A stretch of DNA of 20,225 nt, taken from Thiobacillus sp. Its GTDB lineage: Bacteria > Pseudomonadota > Gammaproteobacteria > Burkholderiales > Thiobacillaceae. Positions 1 to 8,260 of the stretch are shown piece after piece. Location of the stretch: NCBI GenBank assembly GCA_024710445.1, contig JANJUT010000082.1, positions 1-20,225 of the forward strand, read 5' to 3'. The position numbers were made by a program, and so were the translations under genes. The notes under the pieces were generated by a model. It saw only the letters and a program-made list of their open reading frames with translations, had not been told where the DNA came from and did no database searches. How positions within the stretch are numbered: position 1 is the first letter of the stretch; the number at the start of each line of letters is the position of its first letter.

Positions 1-165
1 GGTGTTGCCTGCTCCAGCTGTCTGATGCGCTACCGGCTTGCCATAACAACCGGGCCAGTCCGAACACCCCACACCGGTACCAGACTGCCGTGCATAGGCG
101 CCCAGGCCCACCATCGTGAAGGCCAAAATGAGTGCGGCCAGCACAAGATTGCGATAGAACGTCAT
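1..165 (-). CDS. ctaA: CtaA/COX15-type heme A synthase, N-terminal fragment
   Basis: The gene starts at ATG 165-163 and runs off the left edge, giving 55 in-frame codons. The fragment has a hydrophobic first helix (about residues 6-24), then GLGAYARQSGTGVGCSDWPG and CYG. The pattern LGAYxRxxGxGxGCxDWPxCxG is the N-terminal signature of the COX15/CtaA family, inner-membrane enzymes that oxidise heme O to heme A for aa3-type cytochrome c oxidase. An in-frame TGA eight codons upstream limits the start to this ATG or a TTG two codons earlier. No clear Shine-Dalgarno precedes the ATG; a 16-codon upstream ORF overlaps it instead. The gene follows bioD on the same strand after 180 bp. The family call is fairly secure, but only the N-terminus can be judged. 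Confidence 0.78.
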   Translation of the reverse strand, partial: MTFYRNLVLAALILAFTMVGLGAYARQSGTGVGCSDWPGCYGKPVAHQTAGAGNT

Positions 166-212
166 GGCCAACCGGTTGTGGATGCTTCAGGTAGCGATTT
201 GGAATATCTCAT
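162..212 (-). CDS. possible 16-residue leader ORF overlapping the ctaA start
   Basis: An ORF starts at ATG 212-210 and reads MRYSKSLPEASTTGWP. Its stop codon TGA (164-162) overlaps the ctaA ATG as ATGA. A purine-rich GGAAGG (222-217) lies four bases before its ATG, a better ribosome binding site than ctaA itself has. The arrangement suggests translational coupling: ribosomes ending the short ORF could restart on ctaA. The peptide has no recognisable motif. It could be chance, since ORFs this short are common. Confidence 0.3.
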   Translation of the reverse strand: MRYSKSLPEASTTGWP

Positions 213-266
213 GATGCCTTCCAGTCTGCCTGGCCCCGACAACGCAACATCTGGTTCCCGGGTGCC

Positions 267-319
267 GACCAAGTTGGTCCATTTTGCTTGATCCTGAGTA
301 GCAGGATAGGAGTTTATCC
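267..319. repeat. cluster of short inverted repeats between bioD and ctaA
   Basis: Three small perfect inverted repeats sit side by side: GACCAA/TTGGTC (267-279, one-base centre), ATCCTG/CAGGAT (291-307, five-base loop) and GGATA/TATCC (304-319). They could fold in the RNA after bioD or in the ctaA leader. On the minus strand the middle hairpin is followed by CAAGCAAAAT rather than a run of T, so an intrinsic terminator is not convincing. They may be operator or mRNA-stability elements, or chance. Confidence 0.25.
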
Positions 320-345
320 AACCCGTTCGTTACCAGCAGGCATTT

Positions 346-1020
346 TCAAGTCACAAATCCGTCCGGGAGCATCAGCCATTGTGCTGGATCGCTCCAGGCA
401 TCCGCTTCAGGCTGAAAGGCTTGCACCCCCAGACAGGGCACGGGCAGGCGCGCGTGCAGGCTGTCAATATTTTCGGCAACAGCGGTCATCTCCGGGTCGA
501 CAGGATTGGCGATCCAGCCTGCCCATGACATCTGTCGATGCATAATCGATTCAACCGTGAGCAGCGCATGGTTGAGGCACCCCAGACGCAAGCCCACCAC
601 CAGGACAACAGACAGACCAAGCCGCTGCGCCAGGTCACCCATGTCATCGTGCCCGTTCAGCGGCACCCGCCAGCCACCCGCCCCTTCGACCACCACCACA
701 TCGGCCAGTGCGGCAAGCCTGGAGTAGGCGGCGGCGATCACATCCAGTTCGATACGTACGCCGGCCCGTTCAGCCGCCACGTGCGGCGCGATCGGCTCGG
801 CAAAGGCATACGGATTCACGTCGCACAAATCGGCTGCCACATCGGCGGCCTGCATCAACGCCACCACATCTTCATTCAATCCGCCGGGCGCGCTTCCGGC
901 CGACACCGGCTTCATCGCCGCCACCCGCAGGCCCTGCGCGCGGAGTGCGTGAATCAACGCCACCGCCACCCGCGTTTTACCCACGCCGGTGTCAGTACCG
1001 GTGACGAATAATCCTTTCAT
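346..1020 (-). CDS. bioD: dethiobiotin synthetase
   Basis: BioD is the ATP-dependent cytoplasmic enzyme that closes the ureido ring of dethiobiotin from 7,8-diaminononanoate and CO2, the step before biotin synthase. The 224-residue protein matches the usual length (about 225). It opens with the P-loop GTDTGVGKT (residues 8-16), has MKPVSAG around residue 36 where the catalytic lysine of the family lies, and carries VVVEGAGGWRVPL in the middle, the conserved EGAGG segment. The ATG overlaps the bioC stop by four bases (ATGA), so the two are probably translationally coupled. It is the last gene of the biotin cluster, and no clear terminator follows it. Confidence 0.96.
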   Translation of the reverse strand: MKGLFVTGTDTGVGKTRVAVALIHALRAQGLRVAAMKPVSAGSAPGGLNEDVVALMQAADVAADLCDVNPYAFAEPIAPHVAAERAGVRIELDVIAAAYSRLAALADVVVVEGAGGWRVPLNGHDDMGDLAQRLGLSVVLVVGLRLGCLNHALLTVESIMHRQMSWAGWIANPVDPEMTAVAENIDSLHARLPVPCLGVQAFQPEADAWSDPAQWLMLPDGFVT

Positions 1021-1991
1021 GGCAGCCCCACAAGGGTACTCCGACTTTCTACGGGCTGAAGCCCGTGAAAGATCGTATGCCCCAACTTGCGACGGCGTTC
1101 GCCGATATTGAATTGAATCACCTGGCGCCCGTCTTCGCGCTGCGCCTTGTCACCCACCCAGGCATGGCCGTAGATCACTTCGAAGGTCGCGGGCAAACGC
1201 CCATCCAGTCGGTGCGTTTCATAAGCCTGCTCCAGACGCGTCCATGCCAACTTTCCGAGCAGTCCGCGCCGGCGTGCGGCCGCCGCATTGTGCGCACCGA
1301 TCCCCTTGAGATCACGCATCAGGGTTTTGAGATCGGCATAGGTCAATGTCAGCATTTCCATTTCCATCACCGGGCTGCTGAAACCTGCGTTGACCAGCAT
1401 GTCGCCGATGTCGTGCAGGTCGATGAAGCGGTTCACATGCGGCGCATCGTCGACGGCAGTAAATGCGGCGCGCAATTCCTTCAGCGTGTCGGGACCGAAG
1501 GTGGCGAAGATCAACAGCCCGCCCGGCGCCAGCACCCGCTGAAATCCCCTGAGCGTGGTTTCAAGATCGTGCGCCCACTGCAAGGCGAGACTTGACCAGA
1601 TCAGGTTGACGCTGCTCGCAGCCAGCGGCAGCCGGTCCATGTCCGCACAGAGGACGTGATGCTGCGGCCCGCTACGCGGGAGAACACTGCCGAGCGCGCG
1701 TTGCGCCCAACCCGGCTGCGGCAGGCGCGCCCGTGCGGCGTGCAGCATGGCCGGAGCAATGTCGAGCGCGCACAGATCAGCCTCGGCATAGCGTTCATGC
1801 AATTGCGCCAGCCCATAACCGGTGCCGGTGCCCACATCGAGCACGCGCGCCGGTTGCAGCGTCATGAAATCAAGCCGCTCAAGCAGGCGGTCGCACACCT
1901 CGCGCTGCAGCACGGCGTGGGCGTCATAGCTGGCGGCGGCATGATCGAACGCCCGCCGCACCTCGGCAAAATCCAGTTCGGCTTCAGACAT
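1017..1991 (-). CDS. bioC: malonyl-ACP O-methyltransferase
   Basis: BioC methylates the free carboxyl of malonyl-ACP using S-adenosylmethionine, disguising it so the fatty-acid cycle can build pimeloyl-ACP methyl ester. The 324-residue protein shows the class I methyltransferase motif VLDVGTGTGYG (about residues 50-60), a motif II/III region LCADMDRLPL, and FATFGPDTLKELR, typical of BioC proteins. It is longer than the E. coli enzyme (about 250) at the C-terminus, as seen in many betaproteobacterial versions. I chose ATG 1991 because the frame further upstream would run deep into bioH; this start overlaps the bioH stop by eight bases (ATGTCTGA). Confidence 0.93.
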   Translation of the reverse strand: MSEAELDFAEVRRAFDHAAASYDAHAVLQREVCDRLLERLDFMTLQPARVLDVGTGTGYGLAQLHERYAEADLCALDIAPAMLHAARARLPQPGWAQRALGSVLPRSGPQHHVLCADMDRLPLAASSVNLIWSSLALQWAHDLETTLRGFQRVLAPGGLLIFATFGPDTLKELRAAFTAVDDAPHVNRFIDLHDIGDMLVNAGFSSPVMEMEMLTLTYADLKTLMRDLKGIGAHNAAAARRRGLLGKLAWTRLEQAYETHRLDGRLPATFEVIYGHAWVGDKAQREDGRQVIQFNIGERRRKLGHTIFHGLQPVESRSTLVGLP

Positions 1992-2742
1992 GGGCAAACC
2001 GTCCAATCTCGGCTGCCACCGCTTCGGCATGCGACAGATGCGGCGCGTGGGCGGCGTGGGCCAGTTCGATGTGCTGCGCGCACGGCAGAGTCCGGGCCAG
2101 CCAGATGCCTGCCGCCGCCGGCGTGAGCGTGTCATGAGTGCCGTGGATGACGAGGCTGGGTTGATTCAGCTGCGGCAGGTCCCGCCGCAAATCGGTGTCG
2201 CGCAGCATATCCAGGCCGCTCGCCAAGACTTCGGGCCCGGCCTGCGATGCGGCCAGAAAAGTCTGGCGCAATTGCTGCAGCATGGCTTTCTGTCCCGCCA
2301 TGCCGCGCGTCTGCAAACTCAGAAAGCGTAGCAACGTGGCCTGCGGATCGGCCATCAGCGCATCCCCGAATTGCTGCAGCTCGCCTGCGGCGATACCGTG
2401 TTGCCAGCCAGCGTCCGCGACGAAGCGGGGCGTGGACGCCAGCAATATCAAACGGGAAATCCTGTGCGGATGATCGAGCGCGGCGCGCATCGCCACCTGC
2501 CCGCCCAACGACCAGCCGAGCAGCAGCGCATTGTCCGGTAGCGTGTCCGCCAGGTCATCCGCCCAGCTTTGCAAACTGTTGTGTGGCAGCGGCGCGCGCC
2601 CGCCGTGGCCCGGCAGGTTGAGCGCACGCACCTCGAAATCGGCAGCCAGCAGCGCCGCCAGGGGATCGAATACGCGCGCGTTCATCCCCCAGCCGTGTAC
2701 CAGCACCACAACCGGCTTAGTCGCCAATTTACTCGATGGCAT
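1984..2742 (-). CDS. bioH: pimeloyl-ACP methyl ester carboxylesterase
   Basis: BioH removes the methyl group put on by BioC, releasing pimeloyl-ACP for BioF. It is a 252-residue alpha/beta hydrolase with the HGWGM oxyanion segment (residues 16-20), nucleophile elbow GWSLG with Ser78, Asp204 in HGTHD, and His232 in AAHAPHLSH, all placed as in E. coli BioH. The start at ATG 2742 lies inside the last codons of bioF (14-base overlap) and is preceded by GAGGTG at suitable spacing; an upstream alternative at 2769 lacks this support. The C-terminus overlaps bioC by eight bases. Confidence 0.93.
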   Translation of the reverse strand: MPSSKLATKPVVVLVHGWGMNARVFDPLAALLAADFEVRALNLPGHGGRAPLPHNSLQSWADDLADTLPDNALLLGWSLGGQVAMRAALDHPHRISRLILLASTPRFVADAGWQHGIAAGELQQFGDALMADPQATLLRFLSLQTRGMAGQKAMLQQLRQTFLAASQAGPEVLASGLDMLRDTDLRRDLPQLNQPSLVIHGTHDTLTPAAAGIWLARTLPCAQHIELAHAAHAPHLSHAEAVAAEIGRFAHV

Positions 2743-3889
2743 GCAGCACCTCGACCAGCTGGCTGACATCGTCTTCGCTGTGCGCGGCCGACAGGGTGAT
2801 GCGTAGCCGTGCGGTATTCACCGGCACCGTGGGGGTGCGGATCGCCGGCACCAGCAGGCCGCGTTGCAGCAAGGATTTCGACAGCCGCACCGCATCGGCA
2901 TTGGCACCGACCAGCAGCGGCTGGATCGGCGTGCCGGACAGCATCAGCGTGCCGCATGTCAGTGTCGCCAGTCCTTCGCGCAGGCGCACGATGTGACGAC
3001 GCAGGCGTTCGCGCCGGGGCTCGCCTGTCTCGATCTGGCGCAGGCTTTCCAGCAGGCACGCCGCCAGCATCGGCGGCGACGCCGTAGTGTAGATGTACGG
3101 ACGCGCTTTCTGGATCAGCCAGTCGATCACGCCCGGATGCGCGGCCACCACGGCACCCGATACACCCGCTGCCTTGCCGAGCGTCGCCAGATAGATCACG
3201 CGGTCACTCGCCCGCGCGCACTCGGTCAGTCCTCCACGGCCATCGTTGAGCACGCCAAAGCCGTGCGCGTCATCAAGATACAGCCAGGCATCGAAGCGTT
3301 CGGCCAGATCGAGCAGCGCATCGACCGCGGCGATATCACCGTCCATGCTGAACACCAGATCGGACACGATGAGCTTGTCCTGCGCCGTGCTCTGCTGCAA
3401 CTGGCTTTCGAGTTGCGCCAGATCCTGATGGCGATAGCGCGTGAATGTGGCGCCGGACAGTTGCGCGGCATCCACCAGCGAGGCATGGTTCAGCTTGTCG
3501 GCGAACACCTCGCCATGGCGCCCCACCAACGCGGTCAGCACGCCAAGATTGGCCATGTAGCCGGTGGAAAACAGCAAGGCGGATGGCTTGCCGACGAAGC
3601 GCGCGAACGCGGCCTCGAACGCCTGATGAAAACGGTGGTGGCCGGTGATCAGATGCGCCGCCCCTGCCCCGACGCCGCACTGATCGAGCGCAGCATGCGC
3701 CGCCTGAATCAGTGCCGGATCGGCGGCCAGGCCCAGATAGTCGTTGCTGCAAAATGAAATGACACGCTGGCCGTTGATCGTCACATGCACGCCTTGCGCG
3801 CCATCGAGCAGCAACCGGCGGCGTTCGAGATGATCGGCCTTCAGCGTCGCCAGCCCCTGCTGCAGACGGGTCAGCGCGGCAAAGCTCAC
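2729..3889 (-). CDS. bioF: 8-amino-7-oxononanoate synthase
   Basis: BioF is the PLP-dependent enzyme that condenses pimeloyl-ACP (or -CoA) with L-alanine to give 8-amino-7-oxononanoate. The 386-residue protein has the expected length (E. coli 384). Visible family marks are FSTGYMANLG (about 107-116), NHASLVDA with His135, LDDAHGFGVL (205-214), and the PLP lysine Lys239 in TLGKAAGVSGA. The start codon is GTG, 13 bases after the bioB stop, with only a weak purine stretch before it, so translation probably depends on ribosomes leaving bioB. No earlier in-frame start exists downstream of bioB. Confidence 0.96.
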   Translation of the reverse strand: MSFAALTRLQQGLATLKADHLERRRLLLDGAQGVHVTINGQRVISFCSNDYLGLAADPALIQAAHAALDQCGVGAGAAHLITGHHRFHQAFEAAFARFVGKPSALLFSTGYMANLGVLTALVGRHGEVFADKLNHASLVDAAQLSGATFTRYRHQDLAQLESQLQQSTAQDKLIVSDLVFSMDGDIAAVDALLDLAERFDAWLYLDDAHGFGVLNDGRGGLTECARASDRVIYLATLGKAAGVSGAVVAAHPGVIDWLIQKARPYIYTTASPPMLAACLLESLRQIETGEPRRERLRRHIVRLREGLATLTCGTLMLSGTPIQPLLVGANADAVRLSKSLLQRGLLVPAIRTPTVPVNTARLRITLSAAHSEDDVSQLVEVLHAIE

Positions 3890-3902
3890 AACAGGCCCCG
3901 GT

Positions 3903-4856
3903 TCACAGAGGCGTCAGGCCCAGACTCTCGAACATGCGCTGGTCGCGTTCCCATTCCGGGTTACCCGTCGTGAGCAGCTTCTCGCCGTAGAAAATCGAAT
4001 TGGCGCCGGCCAGGAAACACAGCGCCTGCATCGTCTCGCTCATCTGCTGGCGCCCAGCCGACAGACGCACCAGACTCTTCGGCATGCAGATCCGCGCCAC
4101 CGCGATCGTGCGCACGAATTCCAGCGGATCGAGCGCCTCGGTATCGGCGAGCGGTGTGCCCTCGACCTTGACCAGCAGGTTGATCGGCACCGATTCAGGC
4201 TGCGGATCGAGCGCGGCTAGCTGAGCGATGAGGCCGGCGCGCTGCGTGCGCGATTCGCCCATGCCGACGATGCCGCCGCAACACACGTTCAGCTTGGCAT
4301 TGCGTACCCGCTCCAGCGTGTCGAGGCGATCCTGATACTGACGGGTGGTGATCACGTCGCCGTAAAACTCGGGCGCGGTATCGAGATTGTGGTTGTAGTA
4401 ATCGAGGCCGGCAGCCTTCAGCTGCTCGGCCTGACCTTCCTTCAGCATGCCCAGCGTGGCGCAGGTTTCCAGCCCCAGCGCCTTCACCTCGCGCACCATG
4501 TCGAGCACCGGATCGAGATCGTGCTGCTTCGGTCCGCGCCAGGCCGCCCCCATGCAAAAGCGCGATGCGCCAGCATCCCTGGCGGCACGGGCGGCCACCA
4601 GCACGTCATCCAGATTCAGCAGGCCCTGTTTCTCAACCCCGGCATCGTAATGCACCGACTGCGGGCAATAGCCGCAGTCCTCGGAGCAGCCGCCGGTCTT
4701 GATCGACAGCAGCGTCGACAACTGCACCCGATTGGGATCGAAATTCGCACGGTGCACGGTCTGCGCCTGAAACATCAGATCGGCAAACGGCAGCGCGAAC
4801 AGTGCCTCGATCCCGGCCATGGACAGGCGTGCTACAGGTTGGGTCATGTCATTCAT
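3903..4856 (-). CDS. bioB: biotin synthase (radical SAM)
   Basis: BioB inserts sulfur into dethiobiotin using radical SAM chemistry. The 317-residue protein carries the radical SAM triad C-x3-C-x2-C in [10 protein letters not shown] (Cys57, Cys61, Cys64) and the ligands for the auxiliary [2Fe-2S] cluster (Cys101, Cys132, Cys192 and Arg264 in [10 protein letters not shown]), matching the E. coli positions with a four-residue offset. YNHNLDT (154-160) is also conserved. The ATG is preceded by CGAGG at good spacing. It is the first biotin gene in the run bioB-F-H-C-D and lies 85 bp after a small membrane protein gene on the same strand. No biotin operator was recognised. Confidence 0.98.
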   Translation of the reverse strand: MNDMTQPVARLSMAGIEALFALPFADLMFQAQTVHRANFDPNRVQLSTLLSIKTGGCSEDCGYCPQSVHYDAGVEKQGLLNLDDVLVAARAARDAGASRFCMGAAWRGPKQHDLDPVLDMVREVKALGLETCATLGMLKEGQAEQLKAAGLDYYNHNLDTAPEFYGDVITTRQYQDRLDTLERVRNAKLNVCCGGIVGMGESRTQRAGLIAQLAALDPQPESVPINLLVKVEGTPLADTEALDPLEFVRTIAVARICMPKSLVRLSAGRQQMSETMQALCFLAGANSIFYGEKLLTTGNPEWERDQRMFESLGLTPL

Positions 4857-4941
4857 ATTTGTTGCCTCGTTAATTCATCAGATCATGCATGTGCCAGTCG
4901 GTGGCGAATGCGGTTCGTGGACAAGTGCACCCGCTTGCGGC

Positions 4942-5394
4942 TCACGACTCCACTTCAACGGTCATGTCGGCCCACGGCTCGCGCGCAGCCCTGACAATAT
5001 CCAGCAGCGCCCACGGCACGACAATCGTCACCGCCAAACCCTGCACCAGCATCAGTCCGCCCCAGCCGCCCAGCAAACCGTAGATTGCCGGTCCGATCAC
5101 CATCAGACTGCCCATCACGCCGTAAAAACGGTAGCCTGCCCACTTGTTGTAATGGGCGGTCCGGACGTTGGGGTGATGCGCTATGGACGCGTACACAAAA
5201 ATCGATCCGCCAAACCAGATCATCACGGGCGGCAACGACAGCACGAACGGCAGGAAACCGACTTTCTGGCTGGCCAGCAGTTTCCCCAGCAACAGCGCGG
5301 TGATCGAAGCCAGCATCACCACCACCGTGATGATGTTGAACAATTGCGCGGCAAAGCGTGAGGACGAAGCAGGAATGAAGCGTTGGACTTTCAT
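4942..5394 (-). CDS. unrecognised four-helix inner-membrane protein
   Basis: I do not recognise a named family. From ATG 5394 it encodes 150 residues with four likely transmembrane segments (about 15-38, 45-70, 84-105 and 108-128) and a short polar tail. Between helices two and three lies a His/Arg/Tyr-rich stretch, AHHPNVRTAHYNKWAGYRFY, which stands out as a likely functional loop. A TTG start at 5430 would add 12 residues but has no better ribosome binding site. It shares strand with bioB 85 bp downstream and diverges from comF, so it could be the first gene of the biotin transcription unit. A role in biotin metabolism or transport would be a guess from position only. Confidence 0.75.
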   Translation of the reverse strand: MKVQRFIPASSSRFAAQLFNIITVVVMLASITALLLGKLLASQKVGFLPFVLSLPPVMIWFGGSIFVYASIAHHPNVRTAHYNKWAGYRFYGVMGSLMVIGPAIYGLLGGWGGLMLVQGLAVTIVVPWALLDIVRAAREPWADMTVEVES

Positions 5395-5448
5395 GGCGCG
5401 AATTTTCGGGGGAGGCGATGTCGCTGTCAAATCATGTCTGCATCAAAA

Positions 5449-6156
5449 ATGAACATCCGCTCAATATTTAGGCAAACCATGCCTGGAAACTGCCTTTTGT
5501 GCGGCGCTGATTCCACGACGCATACTGTGTGTACGGGCTGCCTGGCCGACCTGCCCTGGCACAGCCAGCCACACTGCCCGCAATGCGCCACGCCCACGCC
5601 GAACGGACAGATCTGCGGCACCTGCCTCAAGCACCCGCCGGCTTTTGACCGCACTGTTGCCGCGCTGGCCTATGCCTTTCCACTCGACCGTCTGATTCCG
5701 TGCCTGAAATACCACGGCCAGCTCGCCATCGCACCGTTGCTGGGGGAGTGCCTGGTGCGCGCCGCCACATCCAGCCCCCGTCCCGACTGCCTGATGGCCA
5801 TGCCGCTGCACGCCAGGCGCATCCGCGAACGCGGCTTCAACCACGCCTCGGAAATTGCCCGCGTCGTAGCCAAACAGCTGGCTTTGCCACTCGATACCCG
5901 CAGTTGCCAGCGCATCCGTGACACGCCGCCGCAGATGGGGCTCAAGCACGATGCCCGACGCCGCAATGTGCGCGGCGCGTTTACCTGTTCAGATGCAGTT
6001 AAAGGCCGGCACATTGCGCTGGTCGACGATGTCATGACCACCGGCACCAGCCTCGACGAACTGGCAACGACGTTAAAACGCGCGGGCGCGCGTGAGGTGA
6101 CGTGCTGGGTGGCGGCGCGGACGCTGCCGCCGGGCGAAAACCAGCATATTCGTTAA
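5449..6156 (+). CDS. comF: ComF family phosphoribosyltransferase-like protein
   Basis: The 235-residue protein has the ComF/GntX layout. An N-terminal zinc-ribbon region with paired cysteines (CLLCGAD, CTGCLAD, CPQC, CGTC) precedes a type I phosphoribosyltransferase fold. MPLHARRIRERGFNHASEIA is the family hallmark and LVDDVMTTGTSL the PRPP-binding loop. ComF is needed for natural transformation in several bacteria, probably helping single-stranded DNA enter the cytoplasm; here only the family, not competence, can be claimed. The start is uncertain: ATG 5434, 5449 and 5479 are in frame, and 5479 has the best nearby AGG. It diverges from the membrane-protein gene (54 bp between starts) and converges on trhP. 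Confidence 0.9.
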   Translation: MNIRSIFRQTMPGNCLLCGADSTTHTVCTGCLADLPWHSQPHCPQCATPTPNGQICGTCLKHPPAFDRTVAALAYAFPLDRLIPCLKYHGQLAIAPLLGECLVRAATSSPRPDCLMAMPLHARRIRERGFNHASEIARVVAKQLALPLDTRSCQRIRDTPPQMGLKHDARRRNVRGAFTCSDAVKGRHIALVDDVMTTGTSLDELATTLKRAGAREVTCWVAARTLPPGENQHIR

Positions 6157-6185
6157 AACCAGGGCGGGTCTGCCAACGAAACACG

Positions 6186-7538
6186 TCAGCCCGCCGGCAG
6201 CGCCAAATCGGTGACCGGCCTGTCGGGTTCGGCAACAAAACGCGCAATGAATGCCCCCTCATAGCCTGCCGGCAGGGGAATGCTGACACGATGGCCGCTC
6301 CCCGGCGCAACGCTGACCGGGCTGCGGTCCCTGCCCTGCATGCTGGGTAGCGTCAACTCCAGATTGCCCCTGGGATGGATGACTTCGATGCGGTCGCCGA
6401 CCGCAAACCGGTTTTTCACCTCGATTTCCGCCAGACCTTCCGCGTCGTACGCCACGACATCGCCCACATACAGGCTGCGGTCCGATTCGGAATGGCTGCT
6501 CAGGTAGCTCTGGTATTCGCGATCCGGGTGGCGTTCGTAGAAACCGCCGGTATAGCCGCGGTTGGCCAGGCCATCGAGCTCACGCAGCAGAGTCGGGTTG
6601 AGCGGACGGCCGGCGACGGCATCGTCTATCGCCTGGCGATAGGTCTGGCAGGTGCGCGCCACGTAGTAAGGCGACTTGGTGCGGCCTTCAATCTTGAGCG
6701 AGTCGACACCGATTTCCGTCAGCCGCTGCACATGTTCGATAGCGCGCAGGTCTTTCGAGTTGAGGATGTAGGTGCCGTGCTCGTCTTCCTCGATGGGCAT
6801 GTAGCTGCCGGCGCGTTTCTGTTCTTCCAGCAGGTACACGTCACCATCCGGCGCGACCTGGGCGGAGTGGGTGTTGTACTCCCAGCGGCACGAGTTGGTG
6901 CACGTACCCTGGTTGGGATCACGGTGGTTGAAGTAGCCGGAGAGCAGGCAACGGCCGGAATAGGCGATGCACAGCGCACCATGCACGAAGACTTCCAGTT
7001 CCATGTCCGGGCATTCCTGGCGGATCTCGGCGACCTGGTCGAGCGAGAGTTCACGCGACAGGATGACGCGGCTAATGCCGAGTTTTTTCCAGAAGCGCAC
7101 CGCCGCGTAGTTGACGGTGTTGGCCTGTACCGACAGGTGAATGGGCATGTCGGGCCAGGTTTCGCGAATCATGTCGATCAGTCCCGGGTCGGCCATGATC
7201 AGCGCGTCCGGCTTGAGGGCGATGACCGGCGCCATGTCCGCCAGGTAGGTTTTCAGTTTGGAGTTGTGCGGAAAGATGTTGCTGACGACATAGAACTGCT
7301 TGCCCCGGCTGTGTGCAAAGTCGATGCCGATGCCCAGCGCCACTTCGTCGCGGAAGCTGTTGTTGCGGACGCGCAGGCTGTAGCGCGGCTGGCCGGCGTA
7401 CACCGCATCGGCGCCGAAGGCGAGCGCCGTTTCCAGCATGGTTTGCGAGCCGGCAGGGGCCAGTAACTCGGGTTGGCGTATTTCGGAGGGTTTCAAGTGG
7501 AATGACCAGGATGGGAGAAGGATAAAGCCAACAGGCAC
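6186..7538 (-). CDS. trhP: tRNA hydroxylation protein TrhP (YegQ), U32 peptidase family
   Basis: The protein closely follows E. coli YegQ/TrhP, which with prephenate takes part in forming 5-hydroxyuridine at the wobble base of certain tRNAs. Clear marks are PELLAPAGS, GADAVYAGQPRYSLRVRNN, IHLSVQAN, and the four-cysteine set C190, C197, C213, C217 (GALCIAYSGRCLLSG, then GTCTNSCRWEYN), which probably binds an Fe-S cluster. SLKIEGRTKS follows in the second half. There is no ATG near the start: GTG 7538 gives 450 residues, while TTG 7496 gives 436 and begins closer to the conserved PELLAPAG. Neither has a good ribosome binding site. It lies 92 bp after the glycosylase gene, with a TAAAAT box between them. 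Confidence 0.92.
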   Translation of the reverse strand: MPVGFILLPSWSFHLKPSEIRQPELLAPAGSQTMLETALAFGADAVYAGQPRYSLRVRNNSFRDEVALGIGIDFAHSRGKQFYVVSNIFPHNSKLKTYLADMAPVIALKPDALIMADPGLIDMIRETWPDMPIHLSVQANTVNYAAVRFWKKLGISRVILSRELSLDQVAEIRQECPDMELEVFVHGALCIAYSGRCLLSGYFNHRDPNQGTCTNSCRWEYNTHSAQVAPDGDVYLLEEQKRAGSYMPIEEDEHGTYILNSKDLRAIEHVQRLTEIGVDSLKIEGRTKSPYYVARTCQTYRQAIDDAVAGRPLNPTLLRELDGLANRGYTGGFYERHPDREYQSYLSSHSESDRSLYVGDVVAYDAEGLAEIEVKNRFAVGDRIEVIHPRGNLELTLPSMQGRDRSPVSVAPGSGHRVSIPLPAGYEGAFIARFVAEPDRPVTDLALPAG

Positions 7539-7572
7539 TCATGACTTTGAGGCCCTGGATGTCACCTTGGCT

Positions 7573-7578
7573 ATTTTA
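7573..7578 (-). promoter_or_regulatory. possible -10 box upstream of trhP
   Basis: TAAAAT on the minus strand lies 35 bp before the GTG start of trhP. No good -35 hexamer is seen at 16-18 bp, so trhP could have its own weak promoter or simply be read through from alkA. Confidence 0.3.
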
Positions 7579-7630
7579 AACGGATTCCGCTTTGCGCCCA
7601 TTCTGCCCATGCGAGCGGCAAAACCCGTAA

Positions 7631-8260
7631 TCAATACTGCACCACCGCCGGATCGAGGCTGCGCCACAGATACCAGGTAGCGACCGTGCGCCAGGGGGCA
7701 TGACGCTCGCCATGCTGGCGCAGCGCCTTGGGGGTGGGCCGCTCGTTGCCCAGGTAATGCAGGGCAACGGCTTTCTGCAGGCCGATGTCATCAACCGGCC
7801 AGACATCAGGGCGGCGCAGGCTGAAAATGAGGAACATCTCGGCGGTCCAGCGGCCGATTCCGCGCACGTCGGTCAGTTCATCGATGACCGCTTCATCGCC
7901 CATCTCCATCCAGCGTGCCGGCTCAACGCGGCCATCGACAAAATGGCCGGCCAGATCGTGCAGATATTCGGCTTTGCGGCGCGACAGGCCGCAAGCGGCA
8001 AGGGCTGCCTGCTCCAGGGTGACGATATGGGCGGGGGTGACATGCTGCGCGACTTCGGCGAAACGCGCCCACACGCTGTCGGCGGCCTTGACCGATATCT
8101 GCTGGCCGACGATGGCGCGGGCAAGGGTCTGAAAGGGATCGCCGCGATTGGCGAGGACGGCTTCCGGATAGCGGGCGATGAGTTTGGCCATTACCAGATC
8201 GGCGGCGGCGAGTTCGGCGCAGGCCTGTTGCCAATACTCCGGAGGCGCCAGCGTTTTCAC
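7631..8260 (-). CDS. AlkA-type DNA-3-methyladenine glycosylase
   Basis: A 209-residue protein of the HhH-GPD base-excision superfamily, which cuts alkylated bases such as 3-methyladenine from DNA. The helix-hairpin-helix is LTDVRGIGRWTAEM (about 129-142), followed at the proper distance by WPVDDIGLQKAV (154-165), which holds the catalytic aspartate. AIVGQQISVKAA (49-60) is the conserved N-terminal element. No C-terminal Fe-S cysteines are present, which argues against endonuclease III or MutY. The start is GTG, overlapping the RNase G stop by four bases (GTGA), so it is probably coupled to rng. The short length matches bacterial AlkA-like proteins without the N-terminal domain of E. coli AlkA. 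Confidence 0.9.
   Translation of the reverse strand: MKTLAPPEYWQQACAELAAADLVMAKLIARYPEAVLANRGDPFQTLARAIVGQQISVKAADSVWARFAEVAQHVTPAHIVTLEQAALAACGLSRRKAEYLHDLAGHFVDGRVEPARWMEMGDEAVIDELTDVRGIGRWTAEMFLIFSLRRPDVWPVDDIGLQKAVALHYLGNERPTPKALRQHGERHAPWRTVATWYLWRSLDPAVVQY

Noticed and set aside
25-545. Plus-strand open frames in the first 550 bases
   Set aside because: They are antisense to the ctaA fragment and bioD, lack ribosome binding sites, and carry no recognisable motif.
6163-6195. GGCGGG/CCCGCC inverted repeat between comF and trhP as a shared terminator
   Set aside because: The stem is only six bases with a 21-base loop, and no T run follows on either strand. It overlaps the trhP stop region, so chance in GC-rich DNA is likely.
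6375-7466. Plus-strand open frame of about 363 codons opposite trhP
   Set aside because: It is the mirror frame of a well-conserved gene; no domain and no ribosome binding site.
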